Positions 8,224 through 16,764 of a stretch of 64,000 nucleotides of DNA are shown piece by piece (position 1 is the first letter of the stretch; each line of letters opens with the position of its first letter). Location of the stretch: the NCBI GenBank assembly GCA_963521065.1, contig CAUQTI010000008.1:62001-126000 (forward strand). The letters run 5' to 3'. The notes below the pieces were generated by a model. The model did not search any database. It had not been told where the DNA came from and saw only the letters and a program-made list of their open reading frames with translations. Origin of the DNA: IOR16 sp963521065. GTDB taxonomy: Bacteria > Bacillota > Clostridia > Peptostreptococcales > Anaerovoracaceae. The translations under genes were made by a program, and so were the position numbers.

Positions 8224-9963
8224 ATGATGAGTAAAATTTCAACAACAAGTCATGATGAATATATGTGGATTGACGGACTGAAGGTAAAGTTGGACGGCGA
8301 AAAAAACATATTGAAGGTGATTCGAAAAACAGGAATTCACCTGCCTACTTTTTGTTATCACTCTTCTCTCAGTACCTATGGGGCATGTCGTATGTGTGTC
8401 GTAGAGGATGAAAGAGGTACTGTTATGGCAGCCTGCTCTACGCTTCCGAAAAACGGAATGTCTATAAAGACAAACACAAAGAAGCTGTTGAAACACCGCC
8501 GCATGATTCTTGAATTAATTTTGGCAAACCATTGCAGAGACTGCACCATATGTGAAAAGAATGATGATTGCGAGCTCCGGTCCCTTTCCGCGCGTCTGGG
8601 AGTCAAGCAGATTCGTTTTGATAACAATCGGGAAATACAGCCAATCGATCACTCGAGTCCCTCTATCATTCGTGACCCAAGTAAATGCATCTTATGCGGC
8701 GACTGCGTTCGTGTATGTTCTGAAACGCAGGGCATGGGTATTCTTGATTTTGCACACCGCGGTGCTGACATTCAGGTGACGACGGCCTTCAATAAAAAAC
8801 TAAGTGAAACCGATTGTGTTTCCTGCGGACAGTGTGTTGCAGTCTGTCCTACGGGTGCTTTGGTCATCAAATCAGAAACACAAAAAGTTTGGGATGCGTT
8901 ACTTGATCCTGCTAAACGAGTTGTCTCTCAGATGGCACCAGCCGTTCGTGTCGCACTTGGAGAGGAATTTGACCTTCCTGCAGGCGAACTTGTCACAGGA
9001 AAGGCATTTGCCGCACTAAACCGTCTGGGATTTGATTATGTTTACGATACAAGCTTATCCGCAGATATGACTGTTGTAGAGGAAGCCAATGAGTTTCTGC
9101 GACGTCTGCAGGATGGAGGCCCCTTTCCGATGTTCACCTCCTGCTGTCCTGCATGGGTAAAGTTCGTAGAAAGCAAGCACCCTGACCTCCTCGACAATAT
9201 ATCTACCTGTAAATCCCCTATGCAAATGCTCGGTGCCGTTTCAAGAAATCACTTTCTCCAGCCGGAGTGGAATGAAAAAGAAACCGTTATGGTTGCCGTT
9301 ATGCCTTGCACTGCGAAAAAGGCCGAAGTGGCAAGACCGGAGTTTACACACGATGGAAAACGCGATGTCGATCTTTGCATTACAACACAGGAGCTTGCCT
9401 ATATGATTCAGGAAGCCGGAATTGATCTCTCTAATCTCACACCAGAATCTCCGGATATGCCTTTTGGGCTTGCATCTGGTTCCGGGCTTTTATTTGGTGT
9501 AACGGGAGGCGTTGCAGAAGCAGTGATTCGTCGTTGCATTGCAGAAAAAACCTCGGAATCGCTTCAAGCAATCTCTTACTGCGGCGTAAGGGGAATGGAC
9601 GGAATCAAAGAAGCAACTATTGAGGTCGGGGATCGTGAAATCCGCATTGCGGTTGCACATGGTCTGCATAATGCGGATGAATTAATTAAGCAAATGAAAA
9701 GCGGTAATATCTATTATGATTTCATTGAAGTGATGGCTTGCCCGGGTGGATGCGTCTGCGGAGGCGGACAGCCGATTGCGAAGAGAAGGTTGACTCGTGA
9801 AAAAAGAACGGAAGGCATCTATAATGCCGACGGAATTGCTCAACTCAAATACTCTGATGAAAATCCCCAGGTAAAGAGCCTTTATTCCGCGATGAAACCG
9901 GAAGATGTGCATCACCTTTTGCACGTTCATTATCCAAAACCCCTTGGAGAAGAATCACTTTAA
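8224..9963 (+). CDS. hydA: [FeFe]-hydrogenase catalytic subunit
   Basis: A 579-residue catalytic subunit that makes or oxidises H2 at the H-cluster. All three signatures are intact: TSCCPAWV (L1), MPCTAKKAE (L2) and MACPGGCVCGGGQP (L3). Upstream lie an N-terminal [2Fe-2S] domain (C44, C55, C58, C71), a His-ligated cluster (H103, C107, C110, C116) and two [4Fe-4S] sites (CILCGDCVRVC, CVSCGQCVAVCP). The C-terminal small-subunit-like tail is present. With the NuoE- and NuoF-like partners it fits the trimeric NAD- and ferredoxin-linked bifurcating type; bifurcation itself is inferred from family. There is no HydD-like gene. The H-cluster maturases HydE, HydF and HydG are not in the window. Confidence 0.96.
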   Translation: MMSKISTTSHDEYMWIDGLKVKLDGEKNILKVIRKTGIHLPTFCYHSSLSTYGACRMCVVEDERGTVMAACSTLPKNGMSIKTNTKKLLKHRRMILELILANHCRDCTICEKNDDCELRSLSARLGVKQIRFDNNREIQPIDHSSPSIIRDPSKCILCGDCVRVCSETQGMGILDFAHRGADIQVTTAFNKKLSETDCVSCGQCVAVCPTGALVIKSETQKVWDALLDPAKRVVSQMAPAVRVALGEEFDLPAGELVTGKAFAALNRLGFDYVYDTSLSADMTVVEEANEFLRRLQDGGPFPMFTSCCPAWVKFVESKHPDLLDNISTCKSPMQMLGAVSRNHFLQPEWNEKETVMVAVMPCTAKKAEVARPEFTHDGKRDVDLCITTQELAYMIQEAGIDLSNLTPESPDMPFGLASGSGLLFGVTGGVAEAVIRRCIAEKTSESLQAISYCGVRGMDGIKEATIEVGDREIRIAVAHGLHNADELIKQMKSGNIYYDFIEVMACPGGCVCGGGQPIAKRRLTREKRTEGIYNADGIAQLKYSDENPQVKSLYSAMKPEDVHHLLHVHYPKPLGEESL

Positions 9964-10025
9964 AAAGAATTAGAAAACCAAGCTTCTCTGTTTTCTGAGC
10001 TGCTGAACACCGTTCTTTATGAAAG

Positions 10026-10072
10026 AAAAAGGCATCTGCAATCCGTTTTTCGGTTTGCAAATGCCTTTTATT
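10026..10072. terminator. Bidirectional terminator between hydA and the secreted protein gene
   Basis: The hairpin AAAAAGGCAT-TGCAA ... TTGCA-ATGCCTTTTATT has A/T tracts on both sides and separates convergent genes. Confidence 0.85.
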
Positions 10073-10100
10073 GATTCATTCTCTTATTCTATCTTTAGTT

Positions 10101-11618
10101 TTAAGAAGCAGCTTCCATACTTTCCGCCATTTTCATATAATCGACTACATTTGCATCTTTCGGAATGGAAGTATCAACTTTTTCCGTTGTAACTTCTGAT
10201 TTTGCTTTTGCATTCATCTGAATATCCATTGAATCAGGGATACTCATTACTAAATTGCAAGTGGAATTTAGCGCATCACCGTTCATATCCATGCTCATCG
10301 TGATTGCTTCGGTAGCGATAGAAAGCTTTACTTTTGTATTTCTTGCTTTCCCATTCCTTTCATCAATCTGAATCGTGCACGAAAAATCAAGTTCCTGCAA
10401 TTCTTTCATCTCTTCTTTTGAAAATCCAATTTCTTCTGCGTATTTGGAAAGTGCAGCACTGAATGTCTTTCCGTCAAGAGTTAGGGTATGTGTATTTCCC
10501 ACTGTTTTAAAGGCCTGATCGCCCGCTAGTTCTTTTGCAACAGCATACATACCTTCTACATCTTTATAAGTATCTATTGTAAATGTATCAGAAAGTCCCG
10601 TAATCAGCTGTGTTAGAATGTCTGCCAAATTTACGTTTCCTGCAAAGCCTTTGCTCATGTCAATAATCTCTTGATAATCAATTCCTGCTTCTTTGTAAAT
10701 TTCATTCATATCCATCTTATACCAGGTATCTTTATCAACGTCTTTCCCAAGAAAGCCCATAGCCGTAGACATGATTGGACTTTTCATATACATCACGCCA
10801 CTGTCATCCATTTTAATCTGCATTTCTAAATTTTTAAAGTTTCCTAATATGGAAGACATCAAGGCTTTATCTTCGTCTGTCATCTGCTGACTCTTCAATA
10901 AAGAATCAAAATTTAAAGCTAATTTCATTGTAAGATCTGCATTCATCATCTGCTGTAAACCAGTATAACTGCCGGAGATTCCTATGTTGATTTTTTCTGC
11001 TTTCTTCTCTCCCTCTGCTAATGGAGATGTAACTTCTACTTTTCCATCCAAGGTACCTGTAGTCTTATAGGTTTTTTCCTGGTCATATTCTGTCTCATAC
11101 GGCATGCTTAAATAAGAAAAATCTTTATCTGCATCCTTAAAAACCTTGTTAAAATCAATGATAATCACGGCTTTGTTTGCATTGTCCCAACCTACGGAAT
11201 ATCCAAAGGCTTCTGCAATGGAACGAGTAGAGACATAAATTCGGTTGCTCTTCTGATCTACAAAAGGAGCGACATCCATTTCCTTATTTTCTGTCTTCTC
11301 GCCTTCTTTCACTTGAAGCTTTGTGCTTCCTTCTGTGAAAGAAATGCTTTTATCGCCCAAAACTGCCGTTACATTTTCTTTTTGTTGGTCATATTCAACT
11401 TCCGCATTTACTTTTTCTAAAATAGAGCGGAACGGTACCATAACGCGGCCCTCTACCATTTTTGGTACTGCATCAGTGAAGTCAATCATTTCACCATTCA
11501 GCTGAACCTGTACTCGTGTTGATGATTTTGCTTCTGCCGCAAATGCCATGATACCACTGGAACATACCATCGACAAAACTAAAACGAAAGCAAATGCTTT
11601 CTTCAGTGTACGTTTCAT
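10101..11618 (-). CDS. Secreted protein with copper-amine-oxidase-N-like (stalk) domain
   Basis: A 505-residue exported protein. A signal peptide (MKRTLKKAFAFVLVLSMVCS, cleavage near AFAAEA at about 28) is followed by a copper amine oxidase N-terminal-like domain (about 35-155). Two repeated motifs of that fold are visible: GRVMVPFRSILEKVNAEVEY and IYVSTRSIAEAFGYSVGWD. The rest (about 165-505) is a Met- and Asp-rich region without a family I recognise. Such domains occur in many clostridial surface proteins and do not imply amine oxidase activity. The ATG follows AAGGGGGA. The gene is probably monocistronic, ending at the shared terminator. Confidence 0.8.
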   Translation of the reverse strand: MKRTLKKAFAFVLVLSMVCSSGIMAFAAEAKSSTRVQVQLNGEMIDFTDAVPKMVEGRVMVPFRSILEKVNAEVEYDQQKENVTAVLGDKSISFTEGSTKLQVKEGEKTENKEMDVAPFVDQKSNRIYVSTRSIAEAFGYSVGWDNANKAVIIIDFNKVFKDADKDFSYLSMPYETEYDQEKTYKTTGTLDGKVEVTSPLAEGEKKAEKINIGISGSYTGLQQMMNADLTMKLALNFDSLLKSQQMTDEDKALMSSILGNFKNLEMQIKMDDSGVMYMKSPIMSTAMGFLGKDVDKDTWYKMDMNEIYKEAGIDYQEIIDMSKGFAGNVNLADILTQLITGLSDTFTIDTYKDVEGMYAVAKELAGDQAFKTVGNTHTLTLDGKTFSAALSKYAEEIGFSKEEMKELQELDFSCTIQIDERNGKARNTKVKLSIATEAITMSMDMNGDALNSTCNLVMSIPDSMDIQMNAKAKSEVTTEKVDTSIPKDANVVDYMKMAESMEAAS

Positions 11619-11740
11619 TTCTTTTCCCCCTTATCAATACACTTATTATCTTAACCCCAATCAATCTATAAAAAGGAGCTTCTTTTTAGTGTAACAGATA
11701 TCTAGAACGCATTCAACCTAGACCTTTCTTTTTCCTTCAT

Positions 11741-12919
11741 TTATTGCTCCGAGGTTTCCTCTGCCTGCTTGCCCTGGTGCGTATACAGAATCCCGCATAC
11801 AACTGCCGTAAGTGGAATTGTCAAAAGAATCGCCGTACTTCCGACAATCGCCTGCAATATCTCTGCTATAATTTGCTCTCGATTCAAAAGCTCCGTCATA
11901 GAACTTGTGTAAGTAATCAGAAGTAAAACACTGGAAAAAGAACTCCCAATATATGCCAGAACGAGTGTATTTGCCATAGTTCCCATAATGTCTTTCCCAA
12001 TCGTCAAGCCGCTTTTTACTAGTTTTTGAAACGATATGTTCTCCATATGCTGCTGTATTTCATAGAGCGACGAAGAGATATCCATAGCAACGTCCATAAC
12101 CGCTCCCATTGCGCCAATTACAATTGCTCCAAAGATAACTGCCTTTAAGTCGATGGGATTATCAATATTCATCATGTGCAGATAAACGGAGTGTTCATCT
12201 ACATAGCCGCTCATATATAAAAAGCGATCCATTCCAACGGTTAAAAGTGCGGAAATTATCACTCCGAAGGTGCATCCACAAATCGTAGCCACGGTTTTTT
12301 TCCCAAGCCCATTCACGAGGAGGAGTGTCATTACAATCGTATAAATACAGGTGAGAAGCGATGTGATATAAATATTATATCCATTTAATACCGATGGAAT
12401 AAAAACAGCAAAGACTGCCAGACAGGTCAACGACAGCGATAAAATTGTATTAATCCCTTTTTTTCCGCCTAATACAATCAAAAGTACAAAAAACAGGATT
12501 ACAAGCCATATAATCGTATTTAATCTCGCGAAATCGCCGAACACCCACTCCGTACCAAACTCCTCTGAAGGATAGTTATAAATAATTACCTTATCCCCTT
12601 TGGCAATTTCCTTTAGCGGCGCGTAGGATTCATCAAGAATCTGAGAAACTGTAACAGTCTCTCCCTTTTGCACTCCATTGAGTATCTTACATTCAAAAAC
12701 GATGGCCCGATTTTTAAATTCCTGCCCTCCAAGTGAATAGTCCTTCTGCTGCTCCCCAGTCACTTGAACAACTTTTGCTTTGGCCGCTGCAGAATCACCT
12801 TCTGAAAACAACTCCAAATTATTACTTACAATACGGTTCCCAATCAAAATCAGCAGGACAGATATTACAAGCGTAAGAATCCATACCGCATCATTTACTC
12901 TCTTCTTTTCTAACCTCAT
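11741..12919 (-). CDS. YibE/F family membrane protein
   Basis: A 392-residue protein with one N-terminal membrane anchor (about 13-31), an extracytoplasmic beta-rich segment (about 35-125, including EQQKDYSLGGQEFKNRAIVF), then a cluster of roughly seven transmembrane helices (about 130-380). The GAMGAVMDVAMDISSSLYE stretch is typical of YibE/F proteins. The family's function is unknown. The start has TAGGAG at good spacing. It is separated from arcC by a hairpin and from the secreted-protein gene by about 120 bp with no clear terminator. Confidence 0.85.
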   Translation of the reverse strand: MRLEKKRVNDAVWILTLVISVLLILIGNRIVSNNLELFSEGDSAAAKAKVVQVTGEQQKDYSLGGQEFKNRAIVFECKILNGVQKGETVTVSQILDESYAPLKEIAKGDKVIIYNYPSEEFGTEWVFGDFARLNTIIWLVILFFVLLIVLGGKKGINTILSLSLTCLAVFAVFIPSVLNGYNIYITSLLTCIYTIVMTLLLVNGLGKKTVATICGCTFGVIISALLTVGMDRFLYMSGYVDEHSVYLHMMNIDNPIDLKAVIFGAIVIGAMGAVMDVAMDISSSLYEIQQHMENISFQKLVKSGLTIGKDIMGTMANTLVLAYIGSSFSSVLLLITYTSSMTELLNREQIIAEILQAIVGSTAILLTIPLTAVVCGILYTHQGKQAEETSEQ

Positions 12920-13084
12920 AGTATCTCCTATCTTAGGCTTTTATCCTTCTGCACTCAAAATTTAAAATCTCCGTTATTATAACTTTTTTTGTTTTCCCCT
13001 GTCAAGATGCGGGGAAAATGAAACCGGCGAATCAACTGCTTAACTTTTCCAAAGAGTCCCGTCTTCTGCTTTTAAATCTTGCCA

Positions 13085-13138
13085 AATAGAAAACCGATAC
13101 ATCCGTTTTCCAGGCTGAATGTACCGGTTTTCTATTTA
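13085..13138 (-). terminator. Terminator after arcC
   Basis: A long stem (AAATAGAAAACCGGTACAT / ATGTATCGGTTTTCTATTT on the minus strand, one mismatch) lies 34 nt past the arcC stop. Its descending arm is U-rich, so it can terminate in either direction. Confidence 0.75.
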
Positions 13139-13171
13139 TATATTTGGATGAGAGTATAAAAGGTATCTTGA

Positions 13172-14107
13172 TTATAGAGTAATTACAGTTCCAGTCTTTC
13201 CTTCTAGTGCATCGACTGCCTTATATAAGGAAGTGATAATCGCTTTCTTCCCAGGATTTGCTTTTGCAAATTTCACGGCTGCCTGTACTTTTGGAAGCAT
13301 GCTGCCTGGTGCAAAATGACCCTCTTCGATATATTTTTCAGCTTCAGCCACTGTCAGGTTTGCTAGGTTTTTCTGATCTGGCTTATTGAAATTAATTGCC
13401 ACCTGCTCTACCTCTGTCAGAATCATCAGCGCATCTGCTCCGGTTTGTTCTGCCAAAAGCTCTGCCGCAAAATCCTTATCAATAACAGCTGCAACGCCTT
13501 CTAAGCCCTGCTCTGTTTCGATAACCGGAATTCCGCCACCGCCGCAAGTGATAACAATTGTAGAATTCCAAAGTCTATTTACAGAATCAATTTCACAAAT
13601 TTTAGATGGAATCGGGGAAGCAACTACGCGACGGAAGCCTCTTCCTGCATCTTCCTTCATCGTATATCCCTTCACTTCCATTTCCTTTGCTTCTGCTTCA
13701 GAATAGAAAGGGCCAATCGGCTTTGTCGGATTTTTAAATCCCGGATCTTCCTTATCAACAACCATTTGGGTTACTAAAGTTACAACCGGAATATCTTTGC
13801 CAACCTGGTTCAGAGCCTCTTTTAATCCCTGCTGAATATGGTATCCAATATAGCCCTGACTCATTGCGCCGCAAACGTCAAACGGCATAGCCGGTGTAAC
13901 ATCTTTTGCAGCTTCGGATGCCAGCAAAATTCTTCCTACCTGCGGGCCATTTCCATGAACAACTGCAATTTCATGTCCCTGTTTTACAATTTCGGCAATG
14001 TATTTACAAGTTTTTTTAACTACATCAAGCTGAGCCTCTGCCGTTGCAGGACCTTTTGAATCCTGTAATGCATTTCCGCCCAAAGCAATTACTAATTTTT
14101 CTTTCAT
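13172..14107 (-). CDS. arcC: Carbamate kinase
   Basis: A 311-residue amino-acid-kinase-fold enzyme. It makes ATP from carbamoyl phosphate and ADP, the energy-yielding last step of the arginine deiminase pathway. Signatures: VIALGGNALQ at the N-terminus, VVHGNGPQVG, and CGGGGIPVIE near 210. The start is ATG 14107 with GGAGG 5 nt upstream; that site lies inside the longer open frame (from 14119), which argues against the longer form. It is third in the arcB-arcA-arcC operon, 52 nt after arcA. Confidence 0.96.
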   Translation of the reverse strand: MKEKLVIALGGNALQDSKGPATAEAQLDVVKKTCKYIAEIVKQGHEIAVVHGNGPQVGRILLASEAAKDVTPAMPFDVCGAMSQGYIGYHIQQGLKEALNQVGKDIPVVTLVTQMVVDKEDPGFKNPTKPIGPFYSEAEAKEMEVKGYTMKEDAGRGFRRVVASPIPSKICEIDSVNRLWNSTIVITCGGGGIPVIETEQGLEGVAAVIDKDFAAELLAEQTGADALMILTEVEQVAINFNKPDQKNLANLTVAEAEKYIEEGHFAPGSMLPKVQAAVKFAKANPGKKAIITSLYKAVDALEGKTGTVITL

Positions 14108-14159
14108 TTCATCCTCCATTTAAGTGCTTTTCTTTTTCCTGGTAAAAAGCAACTTTTGC

Positions 14160-15377
14160 TTAATCTCTGTTAATCGGCATGCTCATGCATCTTGGGCCAC
14201 CTCTGCCTCTTGAAATTTCAGAGCTAGGGATGGTGAGAACCTTAATTCCGTAGTTGGATAGAATCTCATTCGTAATATAATTTCTGTCGTAGGTAACTAC
14301 TACGCCAGGAGCGATTGCCAGGGTATTAGAACCGTCGTTCCACTGCTCTCTTTGTGCAGCCATTAAGTCGTTGCCTCCGCAGCGAATCAATTCTACAGCA
14401 GGGAGCTTTAGCTCAGATTTCAACAGGTTAGTTAATGTATCTGTTACCGATACAAATTCTAATGCTCCATCTTTGCCCAAAGTGATTTCGTACAGATGCA
14501 ATGGGCCCTCAATTTCCGGATGAATGGTAAATTTATCATAATCCACCATCGTGAATACCGTATCCAAATGCATAAATGCACGGCGCTTTGGAATATCAAA
14601 TACTAAAACTTTCTTGAAGCTATTTTCACTTTTAAGAACATTTTCTGCCAGAATACTGATTGCTTCTGCCGAAGTTCTCTGCGAAAGTCCAATTGCTAAG
14701 ATTTCAGGTGAAAGAACTAAAATATCTCCGCCCTCAATTGGATTTGGACCTTCGTGCTGATACCAAAGCTGTGTTCCCTCCGGCATCAGTTCTTTATTGT
14801 TCTCAAAGACATATTTCAGCATAAGAGATTCTCTTCTTCTCGCCTCTGTGTGCATACAATTCACAGAAACACCATTTCCGATGCTGGCACCGGGGTCTCT
14901 TGTGAAATATAAGTTCGGCATTGGATCCGTATAGTACGGGTATCCTTCTGCAATAATCCCTGCGAAAGAATTTGGTGCTTTTACCTGTACATCCGTTTTC
15001 TTAATGCCTTTCATGCATTGGCTAACCATATCTTCAACAGATTTATCCATCAGCCATTCCAAAATTACGTCCTTTGCATAAGGAGAAACAATATTGCTTT
15101 CCTCAACAAAATCCCTTGCAAAGCGTCTTCTTACTTCGTTGTCCCGTAAGGCTTTTACCACTTCATGCTCGCAGTAGACAACCTCCACACCATTTTCTCT
15201 AAGTACATCAGCAAAGCAATCATGCTCATGCTGTGCAACCTTTAAGTAAGGGATGTCATCGAACAACAGCCGCTCAAAATTATCTGGAACTAGGCCTTCA
15301 ACTTCCTGTCCCAGCCTATGCAGCATTACCTTATTTAATTTTCCGATTTCGGAATAAATATTAACTCCCTGTTTCAT
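14160..15377 (-). CDS. arcA: Arginine deiminase
   Basis: A 405-residue enzyme hydrolysing L-arginine to L-citrulline and ammonia. Family motifs are intact: FTRDPGASIGNGVS, EGGDILVLS, HLDTVFTMVD, and the catalytic Cys in GGPRCMSMPINR near the C-terminus. The ATG at 15377 gives the usual length and lies downstream of AGAAGG; the upstream 28 codons of the longer frame are not family-like. It sits between arcB and arcC. No arginine/ornithine antiporter (arcD) is present in the window. Confidence 0.96.
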   Translation of the reverse strand: MKQGVNIYSEIGKLNKVMLHRLGQEVEGLVPDNFERLLFDDIPYLKVAQHEHDCFADVLRENGVEVVYCEHEVVKALRDNEVRRRFARDFVEESNIVSPYAKDVILEWLMDKSVEDMVSQCMKGIKKTDVQVKAPNSFAGIIAEGYPYYTDPMPNLYFTRDPGASIGNGVSVNCMHTEARRRESLMLKYVFENNKELMPEGTQLWYQHEGPNPIEGGDILVLSPEILAIGLSQRTSAEAISILAENVLKSENSFKKVLVFDIPKRRAFMHLDTVFTMVDYDKFTIHPEIEGPLHLYEITLGKDGALEFVSVTDTLTNLLKSELKLPAVELIRCGGNDLMAAQREQWNDGSNTLAIAPGVVVTYDRNYITNEILSNYGIKVLTIPSSEISRGRGGPRCMSMPINRD

Positions 15378-15497
15378 TCTGTCACCATTCCTTCTATTAC
15401 TGCAAACCGGAAGACTCCCGCTCTTCCGGCCTGCTACATATTCAGGTTTACAGCTATGCATCTGCTGTGAATCATTGTTTCACAGCAATCAAATGGA

Positions 15498-16487
15498 TTA
15501 TGCCATTGTTGCTACGATAACCGCTTTGATGGTATGCATTCTATTCTCTGCTTCGTCAAATACAACAGAGTGCTTGCTTCTGAATACTTCATCCGTAACC
15601 TCACGAATGTCATATCCTTTCTCTTTCTGTGTTTTTGCCATTGTTGTTTCAAAATCATGGAAAGAAGGCAGACAGTGCAGGAATAATACATCTGGATTCT
15701 CTGTTTCCTTAATCATTTCCATAGTTACTTTATATGGAGTCAGCAAACGAACTCTTTCCGGAATCTGGTCTTCTTCTCCCATAGAAGCCCAAACGTCAGT
15801 GTAAAGAACGTCAGCACCCTTTAAGCAGGAAGCATCGTGGCACACTTCAATGGTTGCACCAGTTTCCGCTGCAACTGCTTTTGCGCCTGCCAAAACGTCT
15901 TCGTCTACCTTTAATTCTTCTGGACCGTATGCAACGAAATGCATACCCATTTTTGCACAGCCATACATCCATGCATAGCTCATGTTGTTACGGATGTCAC
16001 CGCAGAATACTACTTTTACCTGATTTAACGGCTTGGAGCAATGCTCTTCAATCGTCAATAGGTCAGCTAAAATTTGTGTCGGATGGTCAACATCTGTCAA
16101 TCCGTTCCATACTGGTACGCCGGAGAACTTTGCCAAGTCTTCTACAACCTTCTGATCGAAGCCTCTGTATTCAATTCCATCATAGAATCTTCCCAAAACT
16201 TTTGCAGTATCTTCCAAGGATTCTTTTTTACCCATCTGAGAGCTTCCGCTGTCAAGGAAAGTAACGCCTGCACCTTCTTCCATAGCAGCAACTTCAAATG
16301 CGCATCTTGTTCTTGTTGATCCTTTTTCAAACAGCAATACGATAGTCTTTCCCTTAAGCACATGGTTTACAACTCCGGCTCTTTTCTTTGCCTTCAAATC
16401 ATGTGACAAGTCGAGCATATATCTGATTTCGCTAGGAGTGAAATCCATCAATGTTAAAAAACTTCTTCCTTTTAAATTTACTGCCAT
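15498..16487 (-). CDS. arcB: Ornithine carbamoyltransferase, catabolic
   Basis: A 329-residue transcarbamoylase. In this operon it should run in the phosphorolytic direction, citrulline plus phosphate to ornithine and carbamoyl phosphate. Motifs: STRTR (carbamoyl phosphate binding, near 57), VDHPTQ, DVWASMGEE (SMG loop for ornithine) and HCLP. The start ATG 16487 follows AGAGG at 8 nt. It is first in the arc operon; an anabolic role cannot be excluded since argG and carAB are also encoded here, but argF-type neighbours are absent. Confidence 0.95.
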   Translation of the reverse strand: MAVNLKGRSFLTLMDFTPSEIRYMLDLSHDLKAKKRAGVVNHVLKGKTIVLLFEKGSTRTRCAFEVAAMEEGAGVTFLDSGSSQMGKKESLEDTAKVLGRFYDGIEYRGFDQKVVEDLAKFSGVPVWNGLTDVDHPTQILADLLTIEEHCSKPLNQVKVVFCGDIRNNMSYAWMYGCAKMGMHFVAYGPEELKVDEDVLAGAKAVAAETGATIEVCHDASCLKGADVLYTDVWASMGEEDQIPERVRLLTPYKVTMEMIKETENPDVLFLHCLPSFHDFETTMAKTQKEKGYDIREVTDEVFRSKHSVVFDEAENRMHTIKAVIVATMA

Positions 16488-16518
16488 TTTCTCTACCTCT
16501 CTCATTCTTTCATTTTAG

Positions 16519-16566
16519 GTTATAGCTTAGCGTACCAATATCCCAATACATGTATATAAATATACA
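16519..16566 (-). promoter_or_regulatory. arcB promoter with upstream ARG-box-like inverted repeat
   Basis: A moderate promoter, TTGGGA-16-TATAAC (16546-16519 on the minus strand), has a perfect inverted repeat, TGTATA-TAAA-TATACA (16551-16566), just upstream of the -35. A second repeat, ATGTAT-N7-ATACAT (16588-16606), lies further up. The first resembles the ArgR/AhrC operator in size and symmetry. A site centred near -45 fits activation, as known for arc operons in other Firmicutes. The promoter hexamers are imperfect, so the call is tentative. Confidence 0.5.
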
Positions 16567-16764
16567 AAGTACATTCTCGTTTTTTCCATGTATTAGTTTG
16601 ATACATCTTTAACAAAATCATACTATATTTGTTTTAAAAATAAAGTACCAGTCACATTATTTTTGCGTGTGCCAGTTAGAATTCCCGCTATTTCATGCTT
16701 TTATCACAAATTTTATCACTTTTTATTATTCTATCCTTATCATTTCGGGAAATTCGACTCAAAT

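Noticed and set aside
16660..16680. TGGCAC sequence upstream of arcB as a second sigma-54 promoter
   Set aside because: No GC doublet lies at the required 10-nt distance.
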